A stretch of DNA of 64,000 bases from Treponema pedis (GCF_017161325.1 NZ_CP045670.1:186001-250000); one strand, 5' to 3'; counted from the first letter of the stretch, positions 37,517 to 46,618 are shown. The notes: generated by a model from the letters alone, not told the origin. Made by a program: numbers and translations.

Positions 37517-38890
37517 ATGAATAAAAAAACGGGAGATGTAATCGTTATAGGATTTGCTCTGTTTGCAATGTTTTTAGGTGCGGGAAACCTGATTTTTCCG
37601 CCTACTTTAGGACACCTTGCAGGAACCGAATGGTTTTTTGCTTTATTGGGCTTTTTGGTAACCGGTGTAGGAATGCCTGTTTTGGGTATTATTTCTATGG
37701 GAAAATGCGGCGGCAGTCTTTCGGATTTTACTAAAAATATAAATAACGTTTTCGGAACCTTTTTTATAATTTTTGTTATGCTTATAATAGGGCCTCTTTT
37801 TGCAATTCCGAGAACGGCCGCAACTACTTATGAAATTGCGGTTAGACCTATGAATTTCGGAATAAGCTCGGTTACCTCATCATTTATATTTTTTGCAATA
37901 ACGCTTTTTTTCGTTTTGACGCCGAATAATGTTATAGACCGTGTAGGTAAATTTTTAACACCGGCTCTTATTTTAGTTTTAGCTCTTTTGGTAATAAAGG
38001 GTATTATTACTCCTATCGCGGACCCTGCAAGCCCCTCTATCGATAAAATCTTTTTACGGGGTTTTAAAGAAGGTTATCAAACTATGGACGCCTTGGGGTC
38101 TATGATTTTAGCTACCATAGTTATTTCAGGGATAACTTCAAAGGGGTATACGGAAAAAAAAGACCTTTTAAAAATGACGGTTTATACCGGATTTTTAGCC
38201 TGTTTGGGGCTGGGACTGGTTTACGGCGGGCTTGTTTATGTCGGGGCTACGGGAAGCTCCGTTTTACCCGAACAGCTTTCAAGGACGGAAATTGTTGTAA
38301 AATCAAGCGAATTGCTTTGGGGAAATGCGGGCCGAGTAGTGCTCGGGCTTGCAATAGGGCTTGCATGTTTAACTACCTCAATCGGCTTAACCGCTACGGC
38401 CGGAGAATATTTTGCAAACCGCTTTAAAGACGATATAAGCTATAGGGCAACCGTAATAATTATTTGCGTCGTAAGTTTTTTTCTTTCAAATTTCGGTGTG
38501 GATAATATTATTGCAATTGCAGGCCCTATTCTTGAAGTGGTTTATCCCGTAGCTATAGTTCTTATAATTTTAAATTTATTTATCGATTATATTCCGAATA
38601 GATATTTTTACAGCGGTGCGGTTATAGGAACCCTTTGTATAAGCGTTTTACAGGGCCTGGTGGCGGCTAAAGAGTTAATAAATAACCTGCTTATTAAAAT
38701 CGGGGCGGTTCCTTCGATGAATACGGAAGCCCTAAGTTTTAATACTACAATCAGGGTTTTAAAACACCTTCCGTTTGAAGGTATAGGCTTCCCATGGCTT
38801 TTACCCGCAATCGGAATGTCTTTGTTGTTCGGTTTCGGATATATTTTATCCGAAATAACTAAAAAAGCTCCTTCAATGAAAAATAAATAA
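37517..38890 (+). CDS. brnQ: branched-chain amino acid carrier BrnQ
   Basis: A 457-residue protein with 12 predicted membrane helices and the family motifs GFALFAMFLGAGNLIFPP near residue 12 and ITSKGYTEKKDL. It is a sodium- or proton-coupled leucine/isoleucine/valine importer (LIVCS family). A TATAAT at 37452-37457 upstream is a possible -10 box, with a weak -35. Followed at 12 bp by bactofilin, so the two may be cotranscribed. Confidence 0.92.
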   Translation: MNKKTGDVIVIGFALFAMFLGAGNLIFPPTLGHLAGTEWFFALLGFLVTGVGMPVLGIISMGKCGGSLSDFTKNINNVFGTFFIIFVMLIIGPLFAIPRTAATTYEIAVRPMNFGISSVTSSFIFFAITLFFVLTPNNVIDRVGKFLTPALILVLALLVIKGIITPIADPASPSIDKIFLRGFKEGYQTMDALGSMILATIVISGITSKGYTEKKDLLKMTVYTGFLACLGLGLVYGGLVYVGATGSSVLPEQLSRTEIVVKSSELLWGNAGRVVLGLAIGLACLTTSIGLTATAGEYFANRFKDDISYRATVIIICVVSFFLSNFGVDNIIAIAGPILEVVYPVAIVLIILNLFIDYIPNRYFYSGAVIGTLCISVLQGLVAAKELINNLLIKIGAVPSMNTEALSFNTTIRVLKHLPFEGIGFPWLLPAIGMSLLFGFGYILSEITKKAPSMKNK

Positions 38891-38901
38891 GGATAATGTA
38901 A

Positions 38902-39279
38902 ATGTCTCAAATAGAAAAGATAGATTTATTGGATTTAGATGAAGAAGATTACGATACCGTACTTGCTTCGGATATTTATTTTAGCGGAAAAATAGAATGT
39001 AAAAAACCTTTTATGATAAAAGGTTATGTAGAGGGAAATTTGTTTTCTACAAGCGATGTTACGATAGACGAAAATTCTTCGGTTAAGGCGAATATAAAAG
39101 CCGACAGGGTTGTTATAAAAGGCTCCGTTGAAGGCGATGTTACCGCCGAAACTATGGTGCATGTTTTTTCGTGCGGAAAACTTATAGGCGATGTAACGGC
39201 TCCGGAAGTGGTTTTGGAAAGCGGCTGCGTTTTTAACGGAATTTGTACAATGACAAAGGATTCTCAAATTGGCAGATAA
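38902..39279 (+). CDS. bactofilin
   Basis: A 125-residue DUF583/bactofilin: central right-handed beta-helix (about 22-115) with repeating G-x-V-x-G-x-V patterns such as IKGYVEGNLFS and IKGSVEGDV, and short polar tails. Bactofilins polymerise without nucleotides and shape the cell envelope. No membrane segment. The stop overlaps the TTG start of the TPR gene by 11 bases. Confidence 0.88.
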   Translation: MSQIEKIDLLDLDEEDYDTVLASDIYFSGKIECKKPFMIKGYVEGNLFSTSDVTIDENSSVKANIKADRVVIKGSVEGDVTAETMVHVFSCGKLIGDVTAPEVVLESGCVFNGICTMTKDSQIGR

Positions 39280-40000
39280 GAGGTTTACAATAAATTTAAA
39301 CGGTATAAGTTATCTTTTTTTTCTGCTTTTTTCACTTTCTTTATATGCTCAAGAAAAGCCCGATGCCCTTATTTTGTATAAAGACGGAAAATATGCGGAA
39401 GCCGTTTCGATATGTGAAGCCGAAATAAGGCAGAATCCTTCAAATTTGGACAGCTACGTAGTTATGGCATGGGCCTTGCTTGCGGACGGACAATATAAGC
39501 GCTCTTATGATATGGCTTCGGAGGGGCGTAAAATAGTCCAAAACGACCCGCGTTTAATTGAAACCCAAGCGGAAGCCTGTTTTTATTTAGGTAAAAATAT
39601 CGAAGCGTTGAACCTTTTTCAGGATTATATTTTTTATGCCCCGCAGGGAGTACGTATTCCGGCTTCTTACTATTTTATGGGTGAAATATATTTGCGTATG
39701 TCAAAATACAGGCATGCCGATATTGCCTTTTCCGTAGCCGTTACCCTTGATTCCTTTAACAGTTTTTGGTGGGTAAGATTGGGCTATGCCCGCGAGCAGA
39801 CAAGGGATTTCCGCTATTCGCTTGAGGCCTACGAAAAAGCTCTTTCGCTTAATAAAAATCTTGTAGATGCGCAAAGGGGAAAAGAGCGGGTTTTAAAAAA
39901 AATTTTAAATTATGAATATACAATTTTCGGTGCGTATAGAAACGCTGGGCTGCCGATTAAATCAAGTGGAATCGGAAGCCCTTGCCGTGCGTTTTGCTGA
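39269..40000 (+). CDS. secreted TPR protein
   Basis: A 243-residue protein starting at TTG, with a signal peptide (NGISYLFFLLFSLSLYAQ) and four to five TPR units up to about residue 215. The last 29 codons (39912-40000) overlap mtaB in another frame and end in a non-TPR sequence, so the C-terminus may be truncated or just overlap deeply. Exported, probably periplasmic; partner unknown, although coupling to bactofilin suggests an envelope role. Confidence 0.75.
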   Translation: MADKRFTINLNGISYLFFLLFSLSLYAQEKPDALILYKDGKYAEAVSICEAEIRQNPSNLDSYVVMAWALLADGQYKRSYDMASEGRKIVQNDPRLIETQAEACFYLGKNIEALNLFQDYIFYAPQGVRIPASYYFMGEIYLRMSKYRHADIAFSVAVTLDSFNSFWWVRLGYAREQTRDFRYSLEAYEKALSLNKNLVDAQRGKERVLKKILNYEYTIFGAYRNAGLPIKSSGIGSPCRAFC

Positions 40001-41288
40001 AGCCGGTTTTAAAATATTTTCAAAAGACGTTGCATTTTCCGATAAAAATCGGGTAAAATTATGTTTTATAAACACTTGCACGGTTACGGGCAAGGCCGAG
40101 CAAAAAGCGAGGCGGCTTATAAGGCTTCTTTTAAAAACTCACCCGGAAGCCGTCGTAGTGGTTACGGGCTGCTATGCGGAACTTGAAGCCGAATTTATCG
40201 AAAGTATTTCTCCGCGCGTTGAGGCATTTTCGGGGAAGCGCAAAGATGAGCTTTACACAATACCGGAATTTTTAAAAGAATCGTTAGCCTTAACCGATTT
40301 TTACGATACGGAAAGCATAAAGAAAATTATTTCCGAATTTAAAACAAAGGTTTATGCAAAAAAAGACTTTAAGTTCAGCTCTTCCAAAATGTTTAAACTC
40401 AGCTCTCCGGTTTTTATGTTTCATTCAAGGGCAAGTTTAAAAGTTCAGGACGGCTGTAATAATGCCTGTTCTTATTGCAGAATAAGACTTGCACGGGGAG
40501 GCTCCATTTCTCTTCCCGCCGAAGAAGCCGTAAACCGCCTAAGGCAAATCGAAAAAAACGGTGCCGGTGAAGTTGTTTTGTCGGGCGTTAATCTTTCGCA
40601 ATATTATGATGAAAAAACTGGAGGCTTTGCAAATTTACTTTCCCTTCTTTTAAAAGAAAGCGGGCATATACGCATACGTATTTCAAGTCTTTACCCCGAA
40701 ACGATTGATGAGGCAATTTTACCCGTTTTACGTAACGGAAGGGTATGTCCCCATTTTCATCTTTCGATTCAATCGGGAAGCGATAAAATATTAAAGGCGA
40801 TGAACAGGCAATATTGCCGTGAGGATATTTTTAAAGCCGTAAACCGTTTAAGAGAGGTAAAAGATAAGCCCTTTATCGGCTGCGATATTATTACGGGGTT
40901 TCCTTCCGAAACGGAGGAAGATTTTGAAGAAACCTTTTCTCTTTGTAAGGATTTAAAAATCCCGGGCGTACATGTATTTCCTTTTTCGGCAAGGCCCGGA
41001 ACAGGGGCTTTTTTAATGAAAAGTAAAATCCCGGAGCGCGAGGCGGGTTTACGGGCGGAAAAACTTTCGGCTCTTTCCGAAAAAAATTACACCGAATATT
41101 TAAAGGCCTGTAACGGAAAAGTGTTTTTTGCCGTTGTGGAAAAACCCGTAAAAGCTAAGCCCTTGGAGGTTGTAACCGAAAACTATCTTTCTCTTCCTTT
41201 AAAAATTGACTTTTTTGCCGATAAATATAAGGGCGGGGAGGGCGTTTTTGTAAAAATTAACGGTAATACCGCCGAGCTTTTGCCTTAA
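39912..41288 (+). CDS. mtaB: tRNA ms2t6A37 methylthiotransferase
   Basis: A 458-residue radical-SAM methylthiotransferase: N-terminal UPF0004 domain with cysteines in ETLGCRLNQ, INTCTVT and TGCYAE, then the radical-SAM triad C-x3-C-x2-C in DGCNNACSYCRI at about 182-193, and a C-terminal TRAM-like region. It lacks a MiaB-type signature and fits MtaB, which adds a methylthio group to t6A37. The ATG follows an AAATT-rich stretch without a strong ribosome-binding site, so translational coupling with the TPR gene is likely. Confidence 0.88.
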   Translation: MNIQFSVRIETLGCRLNQVESEALAVRFAEAGFKIFSKDVAFSDKNRVKLCFINTCTVTGKAEQKARRLIRLLLKTHPEAVVVVTGCYAELEAEFIESISPRVEAFSGKRKDELYTIPEFLKESLALTDFYDTESIKKIISEFKTKVYAKKDFKFSSSKMFKLSSPVFMFHSRASLKVQDGCNNACSYCRIRLARGGSISLPAEEAVNRLRQIEKNGAGEVVLSGVNLSQYYDEKTGGFANLLSLLLKESGHIRIRISSLYPETIDEAILPVLRNGRVCPHFHLSIQSGSDKILKAMNRQYCREDIFKAVNRLREVKDKPFIGCDIITGFPSETEEDFEETFSLCKDLKIPGVHVFPFSARPGTGAFLMKSKIPEREAGLRAEKLSALSEKNYTEYLKACNGKVFFAVVEKPVKAKPLEVVTENYLSLPLKIDFFADKYKGGEGVFVKINGNTAELLP

Positions 41289-41353
41289 AGTTTTTTGAAT
41301 AAGATATCGGGGTTTAAATATAAGGCGGGCAGGGGTTTTAAATAAAACTTGAG

Positions 41354-41382
41354 TTGAAAACTTTCAGGTTTATATGTATAAT
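41354..41382 (+). promoter_or_regulatory. sigma-70-type promoter upstream of the predicted OMP gene
   Basis: TTGAAA, 17-base spacer and TATAAT; the start would lie about 130 bases before the TTG start at 41518, giving a sizeable 5' leader in which no known riboswitch was recognised. Confidence 0.6.
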
Positions 41383-41517
41383 ATTGTAAACGAAGAAAGG
41401 TTCGGCGTTTTTAAGGATTATTTATCTTTTTTTACAAATAACCTATGTGTTAAAACTTTAAATATTTATAAGTATCCGATTCGGCCGTTTTAATCGGTAA
41501 TCCTTAGGAGGATAAAG

Positions 41518-42657
41518 TTGAAGAAAATTGTTATCGGTTTATATATTTCGCTTTTATGTATGTTTTCGGGCTTTGCACAGCAGGCGGTGCCCGCTCCGGT
41601 TAAGCCTAAAGTAGTATCTCCGCGGATTAGCGGCTTGGGAGCCCCGTATACAACCTTGGAAGCGGGGATTGATACTCTTTTTACAAATCCCGCCGCCTTC
41701 GCTTTTTTAAACCGCCGCTGGTCGGCTTCGAAAATAGGATTATCCATAACCGCCGACGCTTTTTCGCTTGCGGGTGCGGTATTTGACAATAATAAACTTG
41801 AAGATTTTGCGGAAGCTCTTTTTGAAAAAGATAAAAGCCGCTCGGAGATTTTTCTTACAGGCCCCTTGGCTTTGGCAATTACGGGTAAGAATTTCGGTGC
41901 GGGAATTTTTAACGGCGCAACGGTTATTGCGGATATGAATGCTGGTATTGCAAATAAGTTTTTACTCGGCGGGGAAATCTTTTTAACGGGAGGTTACGGC
42001 GGAAGAGTTTTCGATGACGGCTCAAATTCCGTGTCGCTGGGTATACAAATGAAAGGCTTTTTTCAAACTTTCAGTTATGCTCTTTCCGCCAATAGGCTTT
42101 ATATGAAGCATGCCGCCGACAATAAACTTAAAAGTTTAAATATTGTTCTTGCCAACGGTATAGGTATAGATTTAGGTTTTTTGTATAAGTACGAAAACGG
42201 GTTTTCTTTAGGCATTACCTGCCGCGACGCTTATACCGCCGTATTTTCAACGCCTTATGCCGACTTTGAAAGCTATAAAAGTGCCAAACCGTCCGGAAAA
42301 ACTCAATATAAATATGTTTTACCCGATATAAGTGTCGGAATAGGGACAATGCCCGTTTGTAACGATATTTGGGAAACGGTTTCGACTTGGGCTTTTTATT
42401 TCGATTACCGCGACATTCTTTCTACGGCTTTAAAGAAAAAACACGCCTTGCTTAATTTGGCTGCCGGAACCGAAATAGTTTTTCATAAGGTGCTTTCTTT
42501 TCGTTTGGGGTTAAACGAGTGTTATCCCCATTTAGGCTGCGGTTTGGATTTTACGTATTTTCAATTTAATATTGCCGCTTATGCAACCGAATACGGGAAT
42601 AAACCTTGGGAAAAACCCGTTATAAATTTGGATTTTGCCCTTTCGTTTGAATATTAA
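41518..42657 (+). CDS. predicted outer-membrane beta-barrel protein
   Basis: A 379-residue protein beginning at TTG with AGGAGG 7 bases upstream, so the non-ATG start is well supported. It has a signal peptide (VIGLYISLLCMFSGFAQQ), a conserved segment RISGLGAPYTTLEAGID...TNPAAFAFL, and alternating hydrophobic/polar strands to the end, finishing with aromatic FEY, as in outer-membrane barrels. Similar to treponemal PorV/UPF0164-like proteins in plan, but no family is assigned firmly. Confidence 0.65.
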   Translation: MKKIVIGLYISLLCMFSGFAQQAVPAPVKPKVVSPRISGLGAPYTTLEAGIDTLFTNPAAFAFLNRRWSASKIGLSITADAFSLAGAVFDNNKLEDFAEALFEKDKSRSEIFLTGPLALAITGKNFGAGIFNGATVIADMNAGIANKFLLGGEIFLTGGYGGRVFDDGSNSVSLGIQMKGFFQTFSYALSANRLYMKHAADNKLKSLNIVLANGIGIDLGFLYKYENGFSLGITCRDAYTAVFSTPYADFESYKSAKPSGKTQYKYVLPDISVGIGTMPVCNDIWETVSTWAFYFDYRDILSTALKKKHALLNLAAGTEIVFHKVLSFRLGLNECYPHLGCGLDFTYFQFNIAAYATEYGNKPWEKPVINLDFALSFEY

Positions 42658-42665
42658 AAACATTT

Positions 42666-43601
42666 ATGAAAAATAAAGGTTCTTATCTTACGCGTGAAGA
42701 AATTTTTGCGCGGCTTGCACTTTTTATTGCGACCGTTTTATGGGGAAGTACCTTTACGGCTGTAAGCGGCACGGGCGATTTTTTTAAACCCAATTTTTTG
42801 CTGGCAATGAGGTTTTTGCCCGCCTGTTTAATTTTATGCCTTGTTTTTATCGTGCGTTTAAAATCGTTTAATTTAAGGTATGTTAAAACGGGAGCTTTTT
42901 TGGGGCTTATAATGTTTGCAGGTTATGCTCTTCAAACCGTTGCAATTACTCAGGCAGGCGGGCTTCCGGGAAGGAGCGCCTTTTTAACGGCAACTTATTG
43001 CGTTTTAGTTCCTTTTGTGAACGCGGCGGTTTGTAAACAAAGGCCCGATAAATATAATATTTTTGCCGCATTTTTATGCCTTGCCGGGGTTGCTTCAATT
43101 TCGATGCCGGAATTACTTGCCGAAAAGGCTGCCGGTATAAATCGGGGCGATGTGCTTTCGTTAATAAGCGCTGCCGTATTTGCCTTTTATATTGTGCTTT
43201 TACCGCGTTTTATTAAAGATATCGATTCCGTTTTAATTACGATTTCTCAATTTGCTTTTGCGGGAACTTATGCCTTAATTTTTTCGCTATTGTTTGAAGA
43301 TAATTCGAAAACCGTGTGGAACGGGACTTCCGTTTTTGTTTTAGCCTATCTTACGGTTTTGTGTACCGCCCTGTGCGTGCTTTTGCAAGCGGCGGGACAA
43401 AAAAAAACGCCGCCTTCGACGGCAGCCTTAATATTTTCGCTTGAATCGGTTTTCGGTATTTTGTTTTCGGCAGTGTTTACGGGCGAAAAGTTTACATCAG
43501 CTTCGGCTGCGGGCTGTTTTTGTATTTTTTCTTCGATAGTTATATCCGAAACGAAGCCTAAAATAAAAAGGCTTATTCGGCTTACTATAGGGCACCTTTA
43601 A
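42666..43601 (+). CDS. EamA/DMT-superfamily transporter
   Basis: A 311-residue protein with ten predicted membrane helices in two EamA halves: ATVLWGSTFTAVSG at about 18-31 and a second EamA repeat from about 165 with a late ALIFSLESVFGILFSAVFTGE segment. Such proteins export metabolites; substrate unknown. Nine bases after the OMP gene and probably cotranscribed. Confidence 0.85.
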   Translation: MKNKGSYLTREEIFARLALFIATVLWGSTFTAVSGTGDFFKPNFLLAMRFLPACLILCLVFIVRLKSFNLRYVKTGAFLGLIMFAGYALQTVAITQAGGLPGRSAFLTATYCVLVPFVNAAVCKQRPDKYNIFAAFLCLAGVASISMPELLAEKAAGINRGDVLSLISAAVFAFYIVLLPRFIKDIDSVLITISQFAFAGTYALIFSLLFEDNSKTVWNGTSVFVLAYLTVLCTALCVLLQAAGQKKTPPSTAALIFSLESVFGILFSAVFTGEKFTSASAAGCFCIFSSIVISETKPKIKRLIRLTIGHL

Positions 43602-43628
43602 AAAACTTGAAGTTTTTAGAAAGTGCCC
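43590..43628. repeat. long inverted repeat at the EamA gene end
   Basis: Arms starting GGGCAC and ending GTGCCC with further pairing (TTTAAAAACTT / AAGTTTTTA) overlap the last codons of the EamA gene. An A-run follows on the plus strand, so it would act only as a hairpin, not as a canonical intrinsic terminator. Confidence 0.6.
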
Positions 43629-43649
43629 TTAAAAAAAAAGAAATTTTAT

Positions 43650-44333
43650 TTACTTCTTGTACCCGAGCTCGCGGAGCCTTTGCTGGGTTTTTACCGATAA
43701 TGTTGTCATAGGAAAGTATGCATCCTTGTCGATTTTAATACCGTCGGGGAAGGTAATTTCTTTTAAATCAAAGCACCCGCTAAAGCCGCTGTGTTTAGGA
43801 ATTTCTTTAATATGCTCCGGAATAACCGCCGTTGTAAATGTTCCGTAAACGTACCTTCCCAATTCGGTTACGGATTCGGGAACAACGAATTCTTCCAAGT
43901 GTTCAAACTCATAGCTGTCGGGAAACTGCACGTTTTTTCCCAATATAAGTTTTTTTGTGGAAATAATCGGCTTGTAATTATACCCAGGCTCTGACGGAAC
44001 GGTAACCCCATCGGGAATAATAACCGAATCGAATTTTGAAGAAAGATCGTTATAGGTGTATATGAGTTTTACGGGAAGACCTTCAATTTCGGAAGGAATG
44101 TTTAAAACTGAAAATGTACGTCTCAGGTACCCATTGCCGTCCTTTTCGGTAAACTCGTCGTACACTTTTCTCGAAAAGCCTTGTATTACTATTCCTTTAC
44201 CGTCATCGGTAAGAGTGTAAGAAAAACAGTCCGCAGGCAAGGGTTTAGCCGAAGAAGCGCCTTCTTTTCCCGTGCATGACGCGCCTACAAATACCATTGC
44301 CGTCAGGCAAGCCATAAATAAAATTTTTTTCAT
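43650..44333 (-). CDS. leucine-rich-repeat (BspA-like) lipoprotein, copy 1
   Basis: A 227-residue lipoprotein: MKKILFMACLTAMVFVGASC gives a lipobox ending at Cys20, followed by LRR_5-type units (SVLNIPSEIEGLPV, DSVIIPDGV, LEEFVVPESVTELG, LKEITFPDGI). BspA-like repeats mediate surface binding in oral spirochaetes; this function is inferred. The start codon is followed by a 7-A tract on the coding strand. About 350 bp of its 5' half and upstream DNA are duplicated in the next gene. Confidence 0.8.
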   Translation of the reverse strand: MKKILFMACLTAMVFVGASCTGKEGASSAKPLPADCFSYTLTDDGKGIVIQGFSRKVYDEFTEKDGNGYLRRTFSVLNIPSEIEGLPVKLIYTYNDLSSKFDSVIIPDGVTVPSEPGYNYKPIISTKKLILGKNVQFPDSYEFEHLEEFVVPESVTELGRYVYGTFTTAVIPEHIKEIPKHSGFSGCFDLKEITFPDGIKIDKDAYFPMTTLSVKTQQRLRELGYKK

Positions 44334-44427
44334 TTTTAATCCTCCTATATAAATCGATTAGTTATGAAAAAATCGTTAAGGCGCTTTTTATGCCCCGCGC
44401 CTTGATAGGGCTTTTTTACTTTTTTTC
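44069..44427. repeat. direct repeat, copy 1
   Basis: Nearly identical to 44963-45322 with an offset of 894 bases, rising to 895 after one extra T in the second copy. The unit spans the first 85 codons or so of the LRR lipoprotein, its leader and terminator hairpin, and the last codons of the upstream unknown gene (SEEKK ends here in place of PGEKK). Confidence 0.9.
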
Positions 44428-44525
44428 TTCCGACTTCTTTTATTTTTTTAAGCACGGCTTTTTTTTTTATTTTTTTAAGCCTGCTTAAAGAGGGCTTAAA
44501 AAACTTAAAAAAAAAGAAATTTTAT

Positions 44526-45228
44526 TTAAAAACTATCATCCGAAGATGTAAGTTTGCGAATCTTTTGCCGGGTTTTTATGCTGAATTTACCATAGACTTT
44601 TGCTCTGTAAGCAATGTAGACATTGTCGTGGAATATAATGTCTGTTAAATTAGCTCCTCCAATGCCTCCGCGAATTACGTTAATATGCTCCGAAATAACC
44701 GCCGTTGTAAATTGTACATCTCCGTAGTAGCCCAATTCGGTTACGGATTCGGGAACAACGAATTCTTCCAATTTGTAAAACTCATAGCTTCCGGGAAATT
44801 TCAGGTTTTTTCCCAATATAAGTTTCTTTGTATAAATGGTAGGTAAATATATTACCAAAGATGTATTAACGGAAACACCGTCGGGAATGATTACCAAATC
44901 CCAAGGAATGATATCATCACCTTTTCTACCTCGCGGACCAAGATTAGAAATATCCACCATTGTTACGGGAAGACCTTCAATTTCGGAAGGAATGTTTAAA
45001 ACTGAAAATGTACGTCTCAGGTACCCATTGCCGTCCTTTTCGGTAAACTCGTCGTACACTTTTCTCGAAAAGCCTTGTATTACTATTCCTTTACCGTCAT
45101 CGGTAAGAGTGTAAGAAAAACAGTCCGCAGGCAAGGGTTTAGCCGAAGAAGCGCCTTCTTTTCCCGTGCATGACGCGCCTACAAATACCATTGCCGTCAG
45201 GCAAGCCATAAATAAAATTTTTTTTCAT
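44526..45228 (-). pseudogene. LRR lipoprotein, copy 2, out of frame at its start
   Basis: The coding strand start ATG (45228) is followed by an 8-A tract instead of the 7 in copy 1, which throws the signal peptide out of frame; a later in-frame ATG at 45209 opens a 227-residue product lacking the basic n-region. The first 85 residues are otherwise identical to copy 1, after which the LRR part differs and ends TSSDDSF. The first few codons therefore look like a slippage-controlled OFF state, or decay. Translation from the internal ATG would give a weakened lipoprotein signal. Confidence 0.75.
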
Positions 45229-45322
45229 TTTTAATCCTCCTATATAAATCGATTAGTTATGAAAAAATCGTTAAGGCGCTTTTTATGCCCCGCGCCTTGA
45301 TAGGGCTTTTTTACTTTTTTTC
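44963..45322. repeat. direct repeat, copy 2
   Basis: Partner of 44069-44427. The shared sequence includes the AGGAGGATT ribosome-binding site and terminator hairpin, so this was one tandem duplication event followed by divergence of the lipoprotein C-termini. Confidence 0.9.
45262..45300 (-). terminator. rho-independent terminator
   Basis: On the minus strand, AAGGCGC, a 12-base loop and GCGCCTT, then AACGATTTTTTC. It follows the unknown gene at 45311 and lies before the LRR lipoprotein copy 2. The copy in the duplicated unit is at 44366-44404. Confidence 0.75.
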
Positions 45323-45937
45323 TCCCGGCTTCCAAAAAGCCATATCAAGGATTTTCATGGGCGGGTAGTCTATGCCGTCTTCGGTTTGTATTTTAAGCCT
45401 CATTTTTTCAAGTTCGGGGTGTTCTTTGTAAAAGGTACAAAGCTCCAAAATCGACTTTTTGTTAAAGGTTTGACACAGATGTATTGCCTGGAGGGCACTA
45501 CATACATTGGTGTCGTAGGCTACGGAGCAGGCAAAGGCGCCCGTAATAATTTTGGAAATAAGGGTAACGGTAATGTTTCTGTCGTCCTTATTTTTTAAAG
45601 AGTCTAAACACGAGAAAAGCTCATTTTTAAGGGTAATTATAAGGGAAGCATTGGCTTCAACCGTGTCGATACTTGCGTTTTGAAGTATTTTAAAACGCGG
45701 GTCTTTAAGAAGGTTTATTACCGGAAGTAAGATGCGCCGGTTATGGTTAAGAAGAAAGGAGTTTCTTAACATACCCCAACTTGCCAAGAACATAAAAAGT
45801 TCTTTAGCCAAAACGTCATCAGCGGTCTTTTTTTGTCTGAAGACGAGGTTACAGTCAATCCACGAGTAATACCGCGTATTGTCGGATTTAGAGGTTTCTT
45901 CTCTAAAACTTTGCAGGTTTTCCAAAAGTTCGCTCAT
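45311..45937 (-). CDS. conserved protein of unknown function
   Basis: A 208-residue, mostly helical, soluble protein without signal peptide or membrane segment. I do not recognise a family. Visible features are a WGMLRNSFLL segment near residue 55, a run of charged helices, and a C-terminal PPMKILDMAFWKPGEKK end. An AGGAGG ribosome-binding site precedes the ATG by 6 bases. The last few codons are copied in the 44069-44427 repeat. Possible role unknown. Confidence 0.65.
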   Translation of the reverse strand: MSELLENLQSFREETSKSDNTRYYSWIDCNLVFRQKKTADDVLAKELFMFLASWGMLRNSFLLNHNRRILLPVINLLKDPRFKILQNASIDTVEANASLIITLKNELFSCLDSLKNKDDRNITVTLISKIITGAFACSVAYDTNVCSALQAIHLCQTFNKKSILELCTFYKEHPELEKMRLKIQTEDGIDYPPMKILDMAFWKPGEKK

Positions 45938-45966
45938 ATATGTTCCTCCTAAAAAAAAACAGCTCC

Positions 45967-45989
45967 ATTATATAAAAAAAAAATGTCAA
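45967..45989 (-). promoter_or_regulatory. candidate promoter with a 10-T spacer tract
   Basis: On the minus strand, consensus TTGACA, then ten T, an A, and consensus TATAAT. The 11-base spacing is too short for sigma-70. The two perfect boxes separated by a homopolymer resemble slippage-controlled promoters. It lies about 30 bases upstream of the 45311-45937 gene start. Confidence 0.4.
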
Positions 45990-46013
45990 GTGGGGAAATT
46001 TGATGATTTTTGA

Positions 46014-46224
46014 GGGGGAGAGGACAACTTTTTCGGATAAAAGTTTTCCTCTCCCCCTTATACCCCCTCTCTTTTCAAAAGAACCGCTTAGGGGCTCCGC
46101 CCCTAAGAACCCCGCCCAAAAAGGTACGTCCTGTACCTTTTTGGGCTTCGAGTTTTCTTGCAGCAAACTCGCGGGTAGTTTTTTTGGGGCGGGTTGCGGG
46201 GGCAAAGGCGCTTACGCGCTTTGC
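46014..46224. repeat. stem-loop mosaic, locus 1
   Basis: Five adjacent stem-loops: A (46014-46057, 19-bp near-perfect stem GGGGGAGAGGA...), B (46087-46107, CTTAGGGGC/GCCCCTAAG), C (46114-46146, GCCCAAAAAGGTAC stem of 14 bp), E (46149-46171, CGAGTTT/AAACTCG) and D (46202-46224, GCAAAGGCGC/GCGCTTTGC). The same words recur at 49282-49595 and 50515-50713. No coding potential is credible here although long frames are open. Confidence 0.85.
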
Positions 46225-46250
46225 TTGTGTGCGAGGGGGTGGTTTTTTCT

Positions 46251-46618
46251 TAACCGCTTCATAGCGCAGAGGGTGCTAAGGGGTTCGGGGTGCCGTGTTT
46301 TGCAAGCCCTCAACTCTTCTTTGCGTGCTCTGCGTGCTTTGCGGTTTGTTTTGCGAATCGGTAAGGTGTTTGCTTTGCCGATGTTCCTATAAAATAAGCC
46401 TCCTTTTTTAATGGGTAATGTCCAATTCCCCATTACGTGTATAGACCGTCTATCGTTATGCGGTAACTCTGTCTTACCCTATGCGGTAACACTCCCTTAC
46501 CTTATGCCGTTACACTGTGCGTTTAATAAGCCCCCTATTCTCTCTTTGCGTACTCTGCGGTTTGTTTTTATAACCGCTAAGAGCGCAAAGGGTGCTAAGA
46601 GTTTTAAGGTACTTTGCT
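46251..46618. repeat. non-coding stretch with imperfect direct and inverted repeats
   Basis: AACCGCTTCATAGCGC... (46252-46281) is repeated imperfectly at 46572-46601; TCTTTGCGT...CTGCGG...TTTGTTTT occurs at 46318-46352 and 46541-46569. Between them a 20-odd-base unit around TATGCGGTAAC is present three times (46454-46515). I see no gene. These are likely parts of the same intergenic repeat family. Confidence 0.6.
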
